DNA from: Typhlomys cinereus | Taxonomy: Eukaryota > Chordata > Mammalia > Rodentia > Platacanthomyidae | DNA: 64,000 nucleotides | Assembly: GCA_023101885.1 (NCBI GenBank) | Contig: JALPQD010000005.1 | Coordinates: 7,122,584 to 7,186,583, forward strand | Direction: 5' to 3' | Shown here: in pieces, positions 49,681-60,825 of the stretch | Numbering within the stretch: position 1 is the stretch's first letter | Layout of the letters: each line of letters begins with the position of its first letter | Notes under the pieces: generated by a model | What the model was told of the DNA's origin: nothing | The model's input: the letters and a program-made list of their open reading frames with translations, nothing else | Databases searched by the model: none | Made by a program: the position numbers and the translations under genes

Positions 49681-51751
49681 TAGCTTTCTGATAGGGTAGA
49701 ATTTATAATTGACCAAAATAAAAGACGATTTTTTTCTCCTTCTTGCCAAAATAATATGAGTGCAGGCAGAGGATTATTTTATATGAAATCCAAAGTGTTT
49801 CTGGTTCCCAGGTTTTGCCAGTTCCCTATTTTCTCAGGATAATTTTTCCTCACTTAAGCTTGACAGGTTGACTTCTCTCCCATCTTTTTTACTTAAATTT
49901 ATATTTGTGGAGAAAAATGACTTTACAATTTTATTTTAAATATCACTTGTCATCTTTGTGAAACATAAATAGAATCTACAAAAAAAATCTAATTATTGTG
50001 GGACATTCTTAGACTGATTTGGGATGGAGATAGATAGTGAACAAAAGCCATCTTTGGTGCTATTTAACACAAAAGCAAACACAGATCTTTTTATAGTTGA
50101 CATTAAAAATCTGATCATTTGCCTCCATACAGAAGGCACGCGCAGCCTTTATACGACTTCGCAGTAAAGAATAATAATATCTCTGTTTACTGAGATATCA
50201 ACTGGCATTTCACTGCAGCTCAATGGTCTAGCGTTGCTACAGCGTATTAGGCCTCAATCTGGCATCTACAAATGTCAAGAGTATAAAAAAAATATAGGAT
50301 GAAAATCAAAAGCATGCTCTGAACTCCCCAAAAAATAAAAAAAGAAAGGGAAACAAAGTTCAACTAAATGTGTTTGCTGCAGAAATCTTTGCAATATTCA
50401 GCTGTCAATCTAGAAAAATACAGGAGCCACACTGTCACAGGACAGGATAATAAAACTTCTAGCAGATGTTCAAGCAGGGCTCCAATTCTGACGGAACTCC
50501 CTTGACAAGCATTTAATTTCTTTATCATATGCAGGCTCGGCACAATGTGCTTCATCAAAACTGTGTTGTGAAATATTAATATTTCATATGATAACAAAAC
50601 TCCACAGGCTAACCTTTGTCATATTAAGAGCATCTGAATTTCAAATGTCAAGGTTCTGAATTATAATAAGTTGTAGACAGATTCTGGAATTGGCATAATA
50701 AATTATAATAAGACTGATCTCAGTTGATATGCAGTGATGTCACGCACATGTATGTTATATATGATATTTTAACAGTTGTCTTTAGGAGAGGCTGAGGGGA
50801 AAGAACAGGTCAAATGTGGAAAACTCCAACATTCCAGGGGTCAAAAAGCAAAGATGCGCACAAGGTGTAATTATATATTCACAACAGGCTCCATCAGTAA
50901 TTAGGGACAAACCAAAGTGTATTTCTCTGTGAGGCAGATGGAACCTTCTGCAAACTCATGTATGGGAAGTAATTAAAAAAAAACAAATACAGGATTATAC
51001 CCGTGTAGGACCCGTCGTTATTTTTGCCTGACGACTTGCACAAGTATGTAGACAGAGGTGTCTGCGTGCTGTTTCGGTACCACGGTTTCGGTACCACGGT
51101 CAACATAAGCAAAGCGAGGCCATCTTTAGGTTCATATGCCAAATCAGATTTGTCTCTGTTTCTAACCACCTTCTGAACCTGCATCACGGACTACTGGGTG
51201 GACAGGTCCCACTCAGATTGGAAGTGCAGGAGCAAGGGGATTTTCAGATCTCTTTCTTCTGGTGAACCAGATGAAGGCAACGGCCTCAGGATGACTGAGT
51301 GACACAGTATCACCAATCAATGCACGTCACCAGCAGGGGAAACAGCAGTGGTTCTAATTACTCAGAATTCAGTTCTTGTCAGGAAACGGCACATGCAAAG
51401 CACACTCGATCTCTCTTTATGCCTGAATTCTGCACTTATACCCAATGAATCATCTATTTCTGTTTACAGGTATGTATGCTTAAATAGCATTACAATATAC
51501 TCATTAAATACACTTGGAGACCATTTAACCCAACACAGTCAAGATTTGATTACAGCTTCCTAACAATTCTTACAGGATGAACTTAAACAAATATAAATAT
51601 ACTATTAATGTTGTCCAAGACTATAAACAATTCATCCATGATATTCCAAAGCCAAATCCAGCCTATGCTGTTCAATTTTATGATTTATTTAGCATGAGTC
51701 TTTCTAAATATTCAATTTGATATTCAGATATATTTTGACAGTTAATATTTA
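49681..51751. other. Intronic sequence, partly candidate conserved
   Basis: No repeats were recognised. The part at 50090-50600 looks unique, with scattered CpGs (cacgcgcag, acgacttcgcag). A 14-bp tandem duplication lies at 51071-51098 (gtttcggtaccacg twice). Confidence 0.45.
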
Positions 51752-51796
51752 TTTATTTTGTGTGTGTGTGAGAGAGAGAAAGACAAAGAGACAGAC

Positions 51797-51828
<32 letters not shown>

Positions 51829-52053
51829 GACACTGTCTCTGTGGAGGGCCAAGGGTGACTTGGGGAATCATCCTGGATTGGTTCTGCCTCCTTCTTGCTT
51901 TGCTCTGGGATTTCCCAGGTTCCACCCACCAGGGCTGGAAGTGCAGGCTGCTGACAGTTCTGCCTTGCGTTTTTACTTGGATTCTGGGATCTGAACTCAG
52001 GACCTTCTGCTTGCAAGACAGAGTCTTAACCCCTGAGCCATCTCTCCAGCCCT
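51752..52053 (-). mobile_element. tRNA-derived SINE, older subfamily
   Basis: On the minus strand the head is agggctggagagatggctca, the B-box is gagttcagatccc, and the body includes gcctgcacttccagccctgg and caagtcaccc. The tail is a CT/CA-rich run, seen as GA/TG at 51755-51830. There is no clean TSD. Confidence 0.85.
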
Positions 52054-52654
52054 ATTTTTAACATTTAAATGCAAAAATCATTCAGAGTTATTTTTCCTGA
52101 AGGATATTTCTAACTTTTGCAGGCTTTCCAGGTTTCTTGACCCACACTTACACATAATATAGTGCAGAACTGTCAGAATGAGACAACAGCTGGAAGGTTT
52201 TAGCTATAATGATGCTGCCTATTGATCCTAGAAGGAGAAGAAAGAGGGATGATTGCTTAATGGGGCATGTTTGCTCTCCATTGCCTACGGATAAGACTGA
52301 TTAAAATAACGATGTTCTCTTTACCCAGTAGATTCACACATTCTTATACATTAATTATTACTAACCACCAGTTAGCACTAAATACATTCAGATTCTTGGC
52401 ATCTAAGATTTCATCCATCAAGGGTGTAAGAAACATTCAATTCTGCTGCTTTCTTGTAAGTCACAAACATGAGGGCTGCTGACCCCTGCATAGGACATCC
52501 CAGTTCAAGCGTGTACTGCGCATGTATGCCGTGTGAGTCTTAAAACCATCTCAACCATAGTAGTTTATTTCCTAAGCATGTTCTCTTCTTGTGAGAGGAG
52601 AAAAGCATGTCATGTGAAACTGTTTTGGAGATATCTGTACTCCAAAATTCATGA

Positions 52655-52815
52655 AGGGCCTAGTAAGATAGTTCAGTGTGTAAGGCACAGGCTTACAAGC
52701 CCAACTGAATTGCATCCCTGGAAGCTCACATTGCAGAAAGACAGTGGTCCTCTAACCTTCACCCATGTGCCATCGAGAGGTCACGCATCCCTCTATTATC
52801 TCTAATAAATAAATA
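52655..52815 (+). mobile_element. B4/ID-type SINE, short
   Basis: gggcctagtaagatagttca opens a decayed head, tgaattgcatccctggaagc is the B-box region, and it ends ctctaataaataaataaaat. Confidence 0.65.
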
Positions 52816-52924
52816 AAATAATTTTCAAAATTTACAGAAAGCTTATTAACAGCAAATTATCATGGGAAGGACTTAACATACTCACAGAATCCATCAACTA
52901 AGCAAACTTTGGCCTTCTTAAATA

Positions 52925-53040
52925 TTTGATTTATTTATTTGGCAGGGAGACAATGAGAGAGGGAGAGGCAAGAAGGATCACACCCTGATTACCATCTTTA
53001 CCAGGAGGCACCTTAACTACTGAACTATCTCTCCAGTCCC
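52925..53040 (-). mobile_element. SINE fragment, internally deleted
   Basis: On the minus strand ggggactggagagatagttc opens a head that continues into a few body words and a GA/CT-rich tail. Confidence 0.6.
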
Positions 53041-53159
53041 CACTTTGTCTTAACATTGACTTGAAACACAAGGTCTCATTTAAAGCACATCAAAAAATCA
53101 CAAAGCATAATGTCATAAGAAAAGCTTAAAGATAGAAATTCTTGGATAATCCAATAATC

Positions 53160-53640
53160 CCTCTTTAGCATATGTATTCAAAATGAATGAAATCAGTTTT
53201 TTAAAAACATCTATATTCTTGTGTTTACTGAAGCCCTGTTCACAGTTGTCAGAAATAAGAACATCTTATTCATAAAATAATGAGTTGATAAGGAAAGCAC
53301 AGGGGAGCGCTACTCCGTCCTACAAAGAGACTCCTACACTGATAACATGGATAGAAGCGATCACTGTGTTAAGGGAAAATAGCCATGCACAGGAAGACAT
53401 GACACTTGATTTCATTCATCTATGGAAATGAAAACACACTGATTTTGTGGTAGATGAAAATCAAATGGTTGTTAGCAGAGGCAAGGGAGAGGAGAGAGGG
53501 ATGGGAAAATATTGATCAATTAGATTAAATTAAAGTAAGAAAGCAATTCCAGAGTACTAGCATACAACACAATGATGCTAATATCAACAAAATAAATCAA
53601 GTATATTTTTAGAAGCTATGGAAAGGAGACTAAAAACACT
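53160..53640 (+). mobile_element. Old L1 3' end fragment
   Basis: Phrases such as actgaagccctgttcacagttg, gtgttaagggaaaatagcca, tttcattcatctatggaaat and ggttgttagcagaggc keep the order of an ancient L1 ORF2/3'UTR junction. Confidence 0.65.
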
Positions 53641-53799
53641 GCCCATAGAGAAATAGGAAAGATTCAAAGTAGATATGTTTAACCTGATTTCAGCATCATA
53701 TATTATCTACAACTATCAAATTATCTAGGGGTGTGCACATTGTATTGTTCATGCAAAACATATATCATGAAACAGGAATTTGTGGTTGTCGAGTTATAT

Positions 53800-54022
53800 G
53801 TTTTTTTTTTATTTACTGTTTATGAAGATAGGATCTCACGTACCTAACATTGCTCTGCCACTGAGAATTACCTTGTATTTCTAATCCTCTTGCCTCTCTA
53901 CCTCTGGAGTGCTAGGAGAACACGTGTACATCCCCACAGCTAATTTAATAAGTGTGGGCAGGAACCAAGGGTTTCATGTACGTCACACAAGTGCTCCACC
54001 ATCTGAGCTACTTCCCACCCCA
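53800..54022 (-). mobile_element. B4 SINE (ID head fused to B1), old
   Basis: On the minus strand an ID-like head (gctggggtgggaagtagctc) is followed by B1-like sequence (cctctggagtgctagg seen on plus) and an A tail (T run 53801-53810). It ends 230 bp from the DPYD exon donor, on the same strand as the gene. Confidence 0.72.
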
Positions 54023-54244
54023 GCTATGTCAATTTTAAAACTTTTTAAATATGAAGACACATTCTCATTTTGTAGAGACAATAAATTAGAAATAGAGTGA
54101 ATGAAATTTAAGCACTAATAAATAATTATAGTCCTTTTAACTAGTTTAGTAACTATAGTGTCTTGGATAAAAAAATATTCTCCATTAAGATACTCTTGCT
54201 TTAATTAAAATGCTCTTCAGACATGTGAAGATGGCTTTAAACAC

Positions 54245-54258
54245 ATTTTCCTACCTTG
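54245..54258 (-). promoter_or_regulatory. DPYD: 5' splice site of DPYD intron 13
   Basis: On the minus strand the exon ends ACAAG and continues gtaggaaaat. The exon-terminal AG and the GTAGG start give a GT donor with +3 A and +5 G, close to consensus. Confidence 0.88.
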
Positions 54259-54470
54259 TCAAGAGAGAAGGTTTTGGTCACAGCAAAGCCCCACCCAGCT
54301 TCAAAAGCTCTCCGAATCATTGGTGTGCTGGTGGCCGGTGTGGCACTGGCGAGACCAAAGGGATTGGGGAACTTCAGGCCGGCCATTTCCACGCTGATGT
54401 CCACCAGATCTATGGCAGTGTGGAAGAGAGGCAACTCAGGCTTGGAGGAAACCATGGAGCCATACTGCGC
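54255..54470 (-). CDS. DPYD: DPYD internal exon (equivalent of human exon 13)
   Basis: Dihydropyrimidine dehydrogenase is the cytosolic, NADPH-dependent, rate-limiting enzyme of uracil, thymine and 5-fluorouracil breakdown. Read on the minus strand this exon gives 72 phase-0 codons beginning [16 protein letters not shown] and ending [12 protein letters not shown]. The motifs [26 protein letters not shown] and [13 protein letters not shown] are hallmarks of the start of the FMN-binding TIM barrel. The exon is bounded by an acceptor (tgtcttgcag, at 54471-54480) and a donor (gtaggaaaat, ending at 54254). Its 216 bp equals human exon 13 (c.1525-1740). Counting from codon 509, Ser534, Ile560 and the FMN-contacting Lys574 are all kept. 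Codon 543, Ile in human, is Pro (54366-54368), and codon 572, Leu in human, is Val (54279-54281). There are no stops or shifts, and the intact splice sites argue against a pseudogene. The rest of the enzyme lies outside the window. Confidence 0.96.
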
Positions 54471-54487
54471 CTGCAAGACACAAGTAG
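54471..54487 (-). promoter_or_regulatory. DPYD: 3' splice site of DPYD intron 12
   Basis: On the minus strand the exon is preceded by ctacttgtgtcttgcag. The AG and the -3 pyrimidine are canonical, but the polypyrimidine run is short and broken by purines. Inclusion may therefore depend on exonic enhancers. Strength is judged by eye only. Confidence 0.85.
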
Positions 54488-55126
54488 CCGATGACTGCTC
54501 AGTACCATGTCTGAATTGTCAGGTGGATATTTACAAGATGTCAATATCTTCAGCATCACGTGTGAATTAATCCTGATTCTAGTGATCTGTCTCCTTGATG
54601 GATATCGGCCAAGTTACTCCTCAGCAAATCAAATTCATACATAATTATCCTTTTCTAAGTGAAAAGGCAGTATAAAGGAAGATTAACAGAAATAAAATCA
54701 ATTAAACAAACAAGCGCTCTATTTCAAACACACTGAGATTCAAACAAAAAAGGGAATCTTTTTCAAATTTATCTGGATCTCTGGATCTGTTAATGCAGCG
54801 CCTTTGCACTTAATTTGTGAAAACATCTTAATGCTCGGAGGTATGGGTGACTGCAAATTAGGAGTCTGAGTTCCGTTTCCAGTCATCTGCTGCTATTAAT
54901 GTGGTTTTTAAAGTCCTCAACTATGCCTTGTCTTTCCTCTTCCACAGTTCTCAGTAGCACAGTAGCAATGCTGGTTGCCTCAATACATGCCCAGAGGAAT
55001 ACTGTGACATATGGGAGAAGACGAGTCACGGGGAGATTTCTCACAGGGAAGGGGCAGATAGTCTTGCATTATGTTGGGTTTTTCTGGAATCCCAGCAGGT
55101 TTATAGTACTTAAAAATGCACATCAT
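54488..55126. other. DPYD: Intronic sequence upstream of the DPYD exon
   Basis: Unique-looking and AT-rich. No extra exon or repeat was recognised. Confidence 0.5.
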
Positions 55127-55262
55127 GGCTGGAGAGATGACTCAGGGGTTAAGATTCCATCTCTGAAACAGAAGGTCCTGAGTTCAGATCCCAGATCCCA
55201 CGTAAAAAACGCTAGGCAGAAACTGTGGTGGCCCACATTTCTGGTCTGGTGGGAGGAGCAAG
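55127..55262 (+). mobile_element. tRNA-derived SINE, 3'-truncated
   Basis: ggctggagagatgactcagg, gagttcagatcccagatccc and tctggtctggtgggaggagc are head, B-box and early body. A CT-rich run to about 55385 replaces the rest. Confidence 0.8.
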
Positions 55263-55390
55263 GTGCTAGCTAAACCTCTCTCCCTCTCTTTCATCTTTGC
55301 TCTCTCCTTCTTATTCTCTCCTGTCTCTATCTCTTTCTTCCTTTGTCTTCCTCTCCTTGCTTTCTTCCCTCTCAATCTCCTTCTAGTCCA
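55263..55390. repeat. CT-rich polypyrimidine tract
   Basis: About 120 bp of tctc/cttt-type sequence on the plus strand follows the SINE body. Confidence 0.85.
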
Positions 55391-56629
55391 CCTTCTTTCT
55401 ATTTATCTCTGGAAGACAAATAATCCTAGAAAAATATTTAAAAAGGATGGATTGTCTCAGCCAAAGTGCTCACTGAATGGATATGGCTACTTAAATTAAA
55501 AGTAGAACTCCTTTCTCTTCTGACTCTTCACTCAAAAGAAAAGTTATTTGAGCAGAACTCTAATTTTACAGACGTGTGTCTTGGGGAGATAAAGATTTCC
55601 ATGACACACATAGAAATAATTTCTAACCCTTCGCCATTCACAATGCAAAGCAAAGTTCAGTTAATATGCAAAAAGGCATCAAACCTGCCAATTGAAAGGC
55701 TATTGTGCTTCTAGTTTTGCACAAAGGCGCCCAGTGGCACCTGGGCACTGTGGCCTGCACTTTCCTGCTAGGGATCTGGTGGCGTCAAGGCTCTCTCCTC
55801 TCCTACTGGGGTCAAATCTGAGTCTGCTAACTAAACTACATCCCCAACCCTGCAAGGCACATTTGTGAGCACAGGACAGTCTACTGTGTCTAGCTCTGGC
55901 ACACACACGAGTTCTCAACACTGTTGAAAGTACTGTCAACAAAGGCGAGAGTACTGTTGTCTATCTTGGAAGCAGGGATGAATCTGAGGTTCAGCTGTGT
56001 ATCCATGTGGGTTGTACCACATGGTTGTGGAATAAGGCCACTCAAGCTATTGGCAGTATTGCTTTAATGCCATGGAACCAAAGTTTAAATAAAATCAAAC
56101 AAATTTCAAGTTGGAGCTAGGGAGAAGTTCCTGCCATTAGAAGTTAGTTAATGCTGAGATCAACCTAAAAACCCTGTCATTATATGTATACTCTCAGGAA
56201 GAGCATTAAACTCCTTCCTGCCTGATGTGGACAGCTGAACTTCACAGGGGATGTGAACATTTTAGCATGACATGAACAACACTGCTTTGCTTTTTTTCTA
56301 CAGTAATTCATTAAAATATCTAGCCTCTTCTGTCTTACAGTTAAACTGGAGTTTTGTTTTTTTTTTTTTACTGTAGCTATGATAGCCTTAGATCCAAGAG
56401 ACAAATATGTACTATATGCATGGTTCAATTTGTATTGCTTAATTGCTGCAGCTAAAAACATTGTTTTGATTTCTTAAGAAGGTCACTGAACAAAATTCAG
56501 AGTTAATAACTTGAATAACTTTTCTAAGATTTCCTTTAAATACAAAAAATAAAGAAAATGAAACACAACAAAGCAGATAGCATATCAAACTATATGCATA
56601 CACATCTGACAAAACTTAATTAAGAGGCA
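55391..56629. other. Intronic sequence, small ID-like scrap
   Basis: Mostly unique. actaaactacatccccaaccctgcaa at 55831-55856 looks like a decayed minus-strand ID head. Confidence 0.4.
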
Positions 56630-57855
56630 CTATGCTAAACTATGCTAGAAATAACAGGAATGTCACACTTCCTGATAAAATGTTGGTCAGAGAGGTCTCA
56701 AAGGTCCCCAAACATTATAGGCTTTTGCCATTGCTCTTGGTTGTTCTCCAAAAAACTATCAGTAAGACCCTATTAGTGAAGATGAAACTCAAAACATGGG
56801 CAAAATATATCAACTGGAACTGTTCTGAGAGCTTCCTCCTTGATAGATAGCTTACAGTACCAAGGAATAATGTAGAAGGTACTGGGGGAGAAAAATAATC
56901 AAAGGCATCATCAACTTATGAATCTGCAAGTTGCAATAAAAATCACCATACCAATAGGTGACCACCAGCGTATTAACAAGAAAACCAGCAGCTTACTGAT
57001 TGGACTCAAGACACACTTGTCAGAATGGAATACATTCCTGTTACTGTTAGCTAGAATGAGAACCTATAAAAGAGAAGGAAATAGATCAATAAGGAAAACA
57101 GCCTATGAACCTATAGGTAAGAGACAGAACACCGAACTTCTCTGTAAGTATCTGTTACCCATAGATTGGAAGAGCACTCAGCACTCAGCCTAGACGTCTT
57201 CTTCTACGACAGAGGTAGAAGATCATAGCACCCTGACAGATGCAGCCAGGAGCAGTGCAAGGACGGTGAAGTGCACAATAGCCAGCCAGCATGCAGAGTA
57301 CTGGTGAACCTGCAATGCTCACCCAGAATCAGGCCAGCCTAATCTCTCCCCATCCTAAGGCTCAGGGAATCTTAAAGAGGGGGTGGTAGGACTGTAAGTG
57401 CCGAAAGATAGGGTCAACAGTCGGATAAGACATTCCACTCAAGGCAGGGCTGTTGCATCCAGGACTCGCTGCAATGAGTCTCATCCTTACCAGACCTGCA
57501 TAATCACTGACATACCAACACGTACCCATAGACTAGGAAGATCTCAGGAGATATAATTACGCACAGTGGAAACCTTGGGAGCTAGGGCTGGATGAATGAA
57601 GAGGAATGCCCCTATCAGTGGGGTGGCCCAAGGTGGGGCCTCTTGGTATGCCACAAAGCCTGAACTCCCACAAGAGTAGAAAAGCCAGAGGGAACCCTGG
57701 GGCCACAGGTAGGTGGGTGGGAGGGAGTGGGATGGATCAATGAAGGGAAGAAAGGGAGGAATTATAGGAGGGAAGGGAAAGGGAGGAAGGAGGGAGGTAA
57801 GGATAAGCACTCAATAGCCTGTAAAACAAAGAAAAAGTTTAAAAAATAGTAAAAT
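56630..57855 (+). mobile_element. Older L1 3'UTR
   Basis: caggccagcctaatctctcccc and the following words match the 3'UTR of the 6.5-13.5 kb L1 (12990-13060). The later part matches 14600-14830. A purine tract (57715-57800) and an A-rich end (about 57840) close it. The upstream part (56640-56900) resembles rodent L1 3'UTR by word order only. Confidence 0.75.
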
Positions 57856-58684
57856 ATTTAAAAAAGGCACAACTGTCCGTAGAATATGTATCTTAATGGA
57901 CTTACAAATATGTTACTTACATGTGTATACATGCATATATATGTGCACATAAGTGCAGATGTGTACACGCATGCATGCATATCTGTGCACTTTTGTGTAT
58001 GTGCAAATATATATGAGCAACTGTGTGAGTGTGCACATGTGTATATGTGCTTGTCATCTGTGTGTTTGTGTGTTGATGTGACCTAAAATCTTCCCACAGG
58101 ATGGGTACACATAAAGGGACAGTGTTGGGCTTTTCTTCTGTCCCAATGTGTGTCTCCTTTTCTGCAAAATGGAGACACCTTCTTCTTGTAGCCTGGCCCT
58201 CAAGACAGCGGCATCTCAGGTTTCAACTCTCATAACACCACCAATAACTTTCAATCCCATGAACAACCTCTAAAGTGAGATTTCCAGGGGGTTTTCATGC
58301 TTTTGGATGTCAGCATCGTGCCCTTACTTCAAATTTGGCTTTAAATTACACCTTATTGTACTTTCTAAAACATAGGTTATCCAGATTTTCAATTTCAAAC
58401 AATACTATTTTTCTAGTCACCCAATAGTGTTGCAAATAACAGACATCAGAGAGATGCTGAACAACAGAGATTATTAGCTTCTTAAGGTCTCTGCCACGAA
58501 AGTAATGATATGTTACTAGCAGAAAGAACCCAAGACCAAAAAATGTATTGATCCAAAATAGTGCTTCCCAAGTAAGAGGAAAAAGACAATACTATATGCA
58601 GATGCAGAGATTCATGTAAGTATGAGGACATCTAGCTTGAAAAGTGATCTCTTGTATGTCCAATCCATCTATCACAAAGCACAT
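57856..58684. other. Intronic sequence with TG/CA-rich stretch
   Basis: Imperfect alternating purine-pyrimidine sequence at 57905-58080 (tgtgtatacatgcatatata). Otherwise nothing recognised. Confidence 0.5.
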
Positions 58685-59105
58685 TGTGGCTGTTGCAGTT
58701 TGCCTGCATGGTTGCTGATAAATGAGCATCAAACGGCTTAAGGCAACAAGGGATTTATTCTCTTACGATTACTGGTTACAGTCCTCAGTCCAGCTTGATG
58801 GGAGAGCACGCACCAACACCAAGGCCAAGGGAACTGGCCACACCATCACTACATAATGGCTGAGAGATGGACAATCCTTACTTTCCAGACCAGCATGTCT
58901 GGCCAAGTGAACAGGATGTCTACTCTCTCAACCAGCTCTCTGTGATTTATTCCAGGGCCTAATCCATAGGCTGAACTTCTCCACCAGCTAGACAATTTCC
59001 TGCAGGTTTGCTCTGGGCTTAATCCAACCATTAATTCTCTACAAATGTGCCCAGAGCTCAAACCTTCAACTGTCAAGTTGACACCTGTGCCTAACCATGA
59101 CAGGG
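58685..59105 (-). mobile_element. Unnamed interspersed repeat, tgtcaacttgac family
   Basis: On the minus strand it opens with cctgtcatggttaggcacaggtg, then tgtcaacttgac, and closes with aataaatcccttgttgcctt and gcaaactgcaacagcc. It is about 420 bp and homologous along its length to 17045-17460. Confidence 0.75.
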
Positions 59106-59339
59106 GCATTAACCAGATTAATTTCCCTGCATACAGGTTTAGATGACCTTTAATTAAAATTTTTTCCATAGTTATTTTCCAGATTTTTCCATCATGATCA
59201 CAAATTAACACTGTAAGAAATGAACATCTAAAAGGAAATTAATGGAGCTTTATTTAAATTCTACTTTTATTATAAATCAATGATTCATAATTTACAAATA
59301 TATGACTTAGTTTCACATTTCATTTCTGTAATGAAAATA

Positions 59340-59620
59340 TGTCCCAAACCATTTAAGGGAACAAGGGTCCTTTAATGCTCATGATTCTAAGTTACAGTTT
59401 ATTATCATAGCATGAGAGGAACTCAGCAGTAGGAACCTAGCGGACTGGTCATATCATGTCCACAGCAAGAGGTGCTGCCTTTCAGCTTCTGAAATGGCAG
59501 CTTCCCAGGCACCCAACCTAATAACCCGTTCTCTCCATCTCAAGTTGTTCACGTCACAGTCACGACCCACCTACCATAGGCCAACTCATACACATAGTTT
59601 CAAACTCATGCTATAAACTA
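59340..59620 (-). mobile_element. Possible decayed repeat of the same class
   Basis: gttacagtttattatcatag, ggaactcagcagtaggaacc and ggtcatatcatgtccacagc look like a more diverged minus-strand relative of the preceding repeat. Weak support. Confidence 0.35.
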
Positions 59621-59686
59621 TTAATACAATGTGGAATAATTGGATCATGTTAGCCAGCTAAGCATTACTGCAAACACCTCAAGTCT

Positions 59687-60245
59687 TTGTTTTTTTTTTT
59701 TTTTTGTGATGAGAACATTTGAGATTTACTCTTGGTACTTTGAAAATGTATATTTTCCATTAACTATATTCACTTAGCTATACAACAAATCTCATATTCC
59801 ACATGTGAGAATATGTGGTATATTTCTGTCTATGACTGCCTTAATTCACTTAGCCTAATTCTCTTCAGTCTCATTGAACTTGACACAAATGGTAGAATTT
59901 CTGTGTTTTTTAAAGGCTGAATAGTGTTCTGTTGTGTACATATACCATATATTCTTTATATATTTTTGAGCTGTTGGAGCCTTAGGCTGATTATGATTAT
60001 ACAGCTTGGCTACTGTGAATAAATAGCACTTCCATAAACATGGAGTATGGACAGCTAGAAGTATAATTGCTAAATCATGTACTATTTCTGTTTTTAGCTT
60101 TTTATGGATGCTCCATGCGGGTTTCTGTAATGACTATGCTAATTTACATTCCCATCAACAATGGACAAGGAGCTATTTTTTTCCTCACATCCTCACTAGC
60201 AGTTGTTGTCTTTGACTGCTTTGCTAGCAGATAGGTATCATAGTT
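59687..60245 (-). mobile_element. Old L1 3' end
   Basis: It starts with a T run (59687-59705, the poly(A) tail on minus). It continues through gagaacatttgagatttact, ttaattcacttagcctaatt, gctgaatagtgttctgttgt and acattcccatcaacaatgga, which are classic antisense L1 ORF2/3'UTR words. Confidence 0.88.
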
Positions 60246-60498
60246 TAACCTTCATCGTTAGTTTATCTGGATCTGAGAAGACCTAGGAGACTTACTTCCA
60301 GGTAGGTCTCTTAAAAAGGTCTTCTCAGTTCTGCTATGACAGCAAATCAGGACATTACAGCAGTGAAGAAGGTGGCCAGGTGACCTCATGAACTCACAGC
60401 AAGAACCTCTCAGTGTTGTCCAGATGTGTTTATCAGCCATATAAAATTGCAAGGGTGAGGCACCTTAGAGGCTTGTACCAGAAAGCTGCTGTGATAGG

Positions 60499-60788
60499 CT
60501 GGAGAGATGACGCAGAGCTGTATGCCTTTGCCTAGCAAGTAATGGGACATGATTTCAGGTTCCCAGCTTCCACCTGCAATTCCAGCCCTAGAAGGTAGAG
60601 ACTAGGAATCAATCGCCAGAGCAAGCTGGTTGGCGCTAATATTGTGCCATGAATCCAAGCTCTCATGATGAGGAGAAAGAACAATTGAGGATGATTCCTG
60701 ATATCACCCTTAACCTTTGAACCTGCATAGGCATTCAGGCTGAAGTGTATTTGTGTACCTACACCCACACACATCCATTCACCCACAT

Positions 60789-60822
<34 letters not shown>
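60499..60822 (+). mobile_element. B4/ID-type SINE with (CA)n tail
   Basis: The head is ggctggagagatgacgcaga and the B-box region is tttcaggttcccagc. The body includes caagctggttggcgctaata and tgaggatgattcctgatatc. The tail is a CA run (60790-60821). Confidence 0.82.

Positions 60823-60825
<3 letters not shown>

Noticed and set aside
54210..54570. Plus-strand open frames over the DPYD exon
   Set aside because: They are shadows of the minus-strand exon, which alone has splice sites and a known protein match.
57905..58086. 66-codon frame in TG-rich sequence
   Set aside because: Alternating purine-pyrimidine low-complexity sequence, with no coding evidence.
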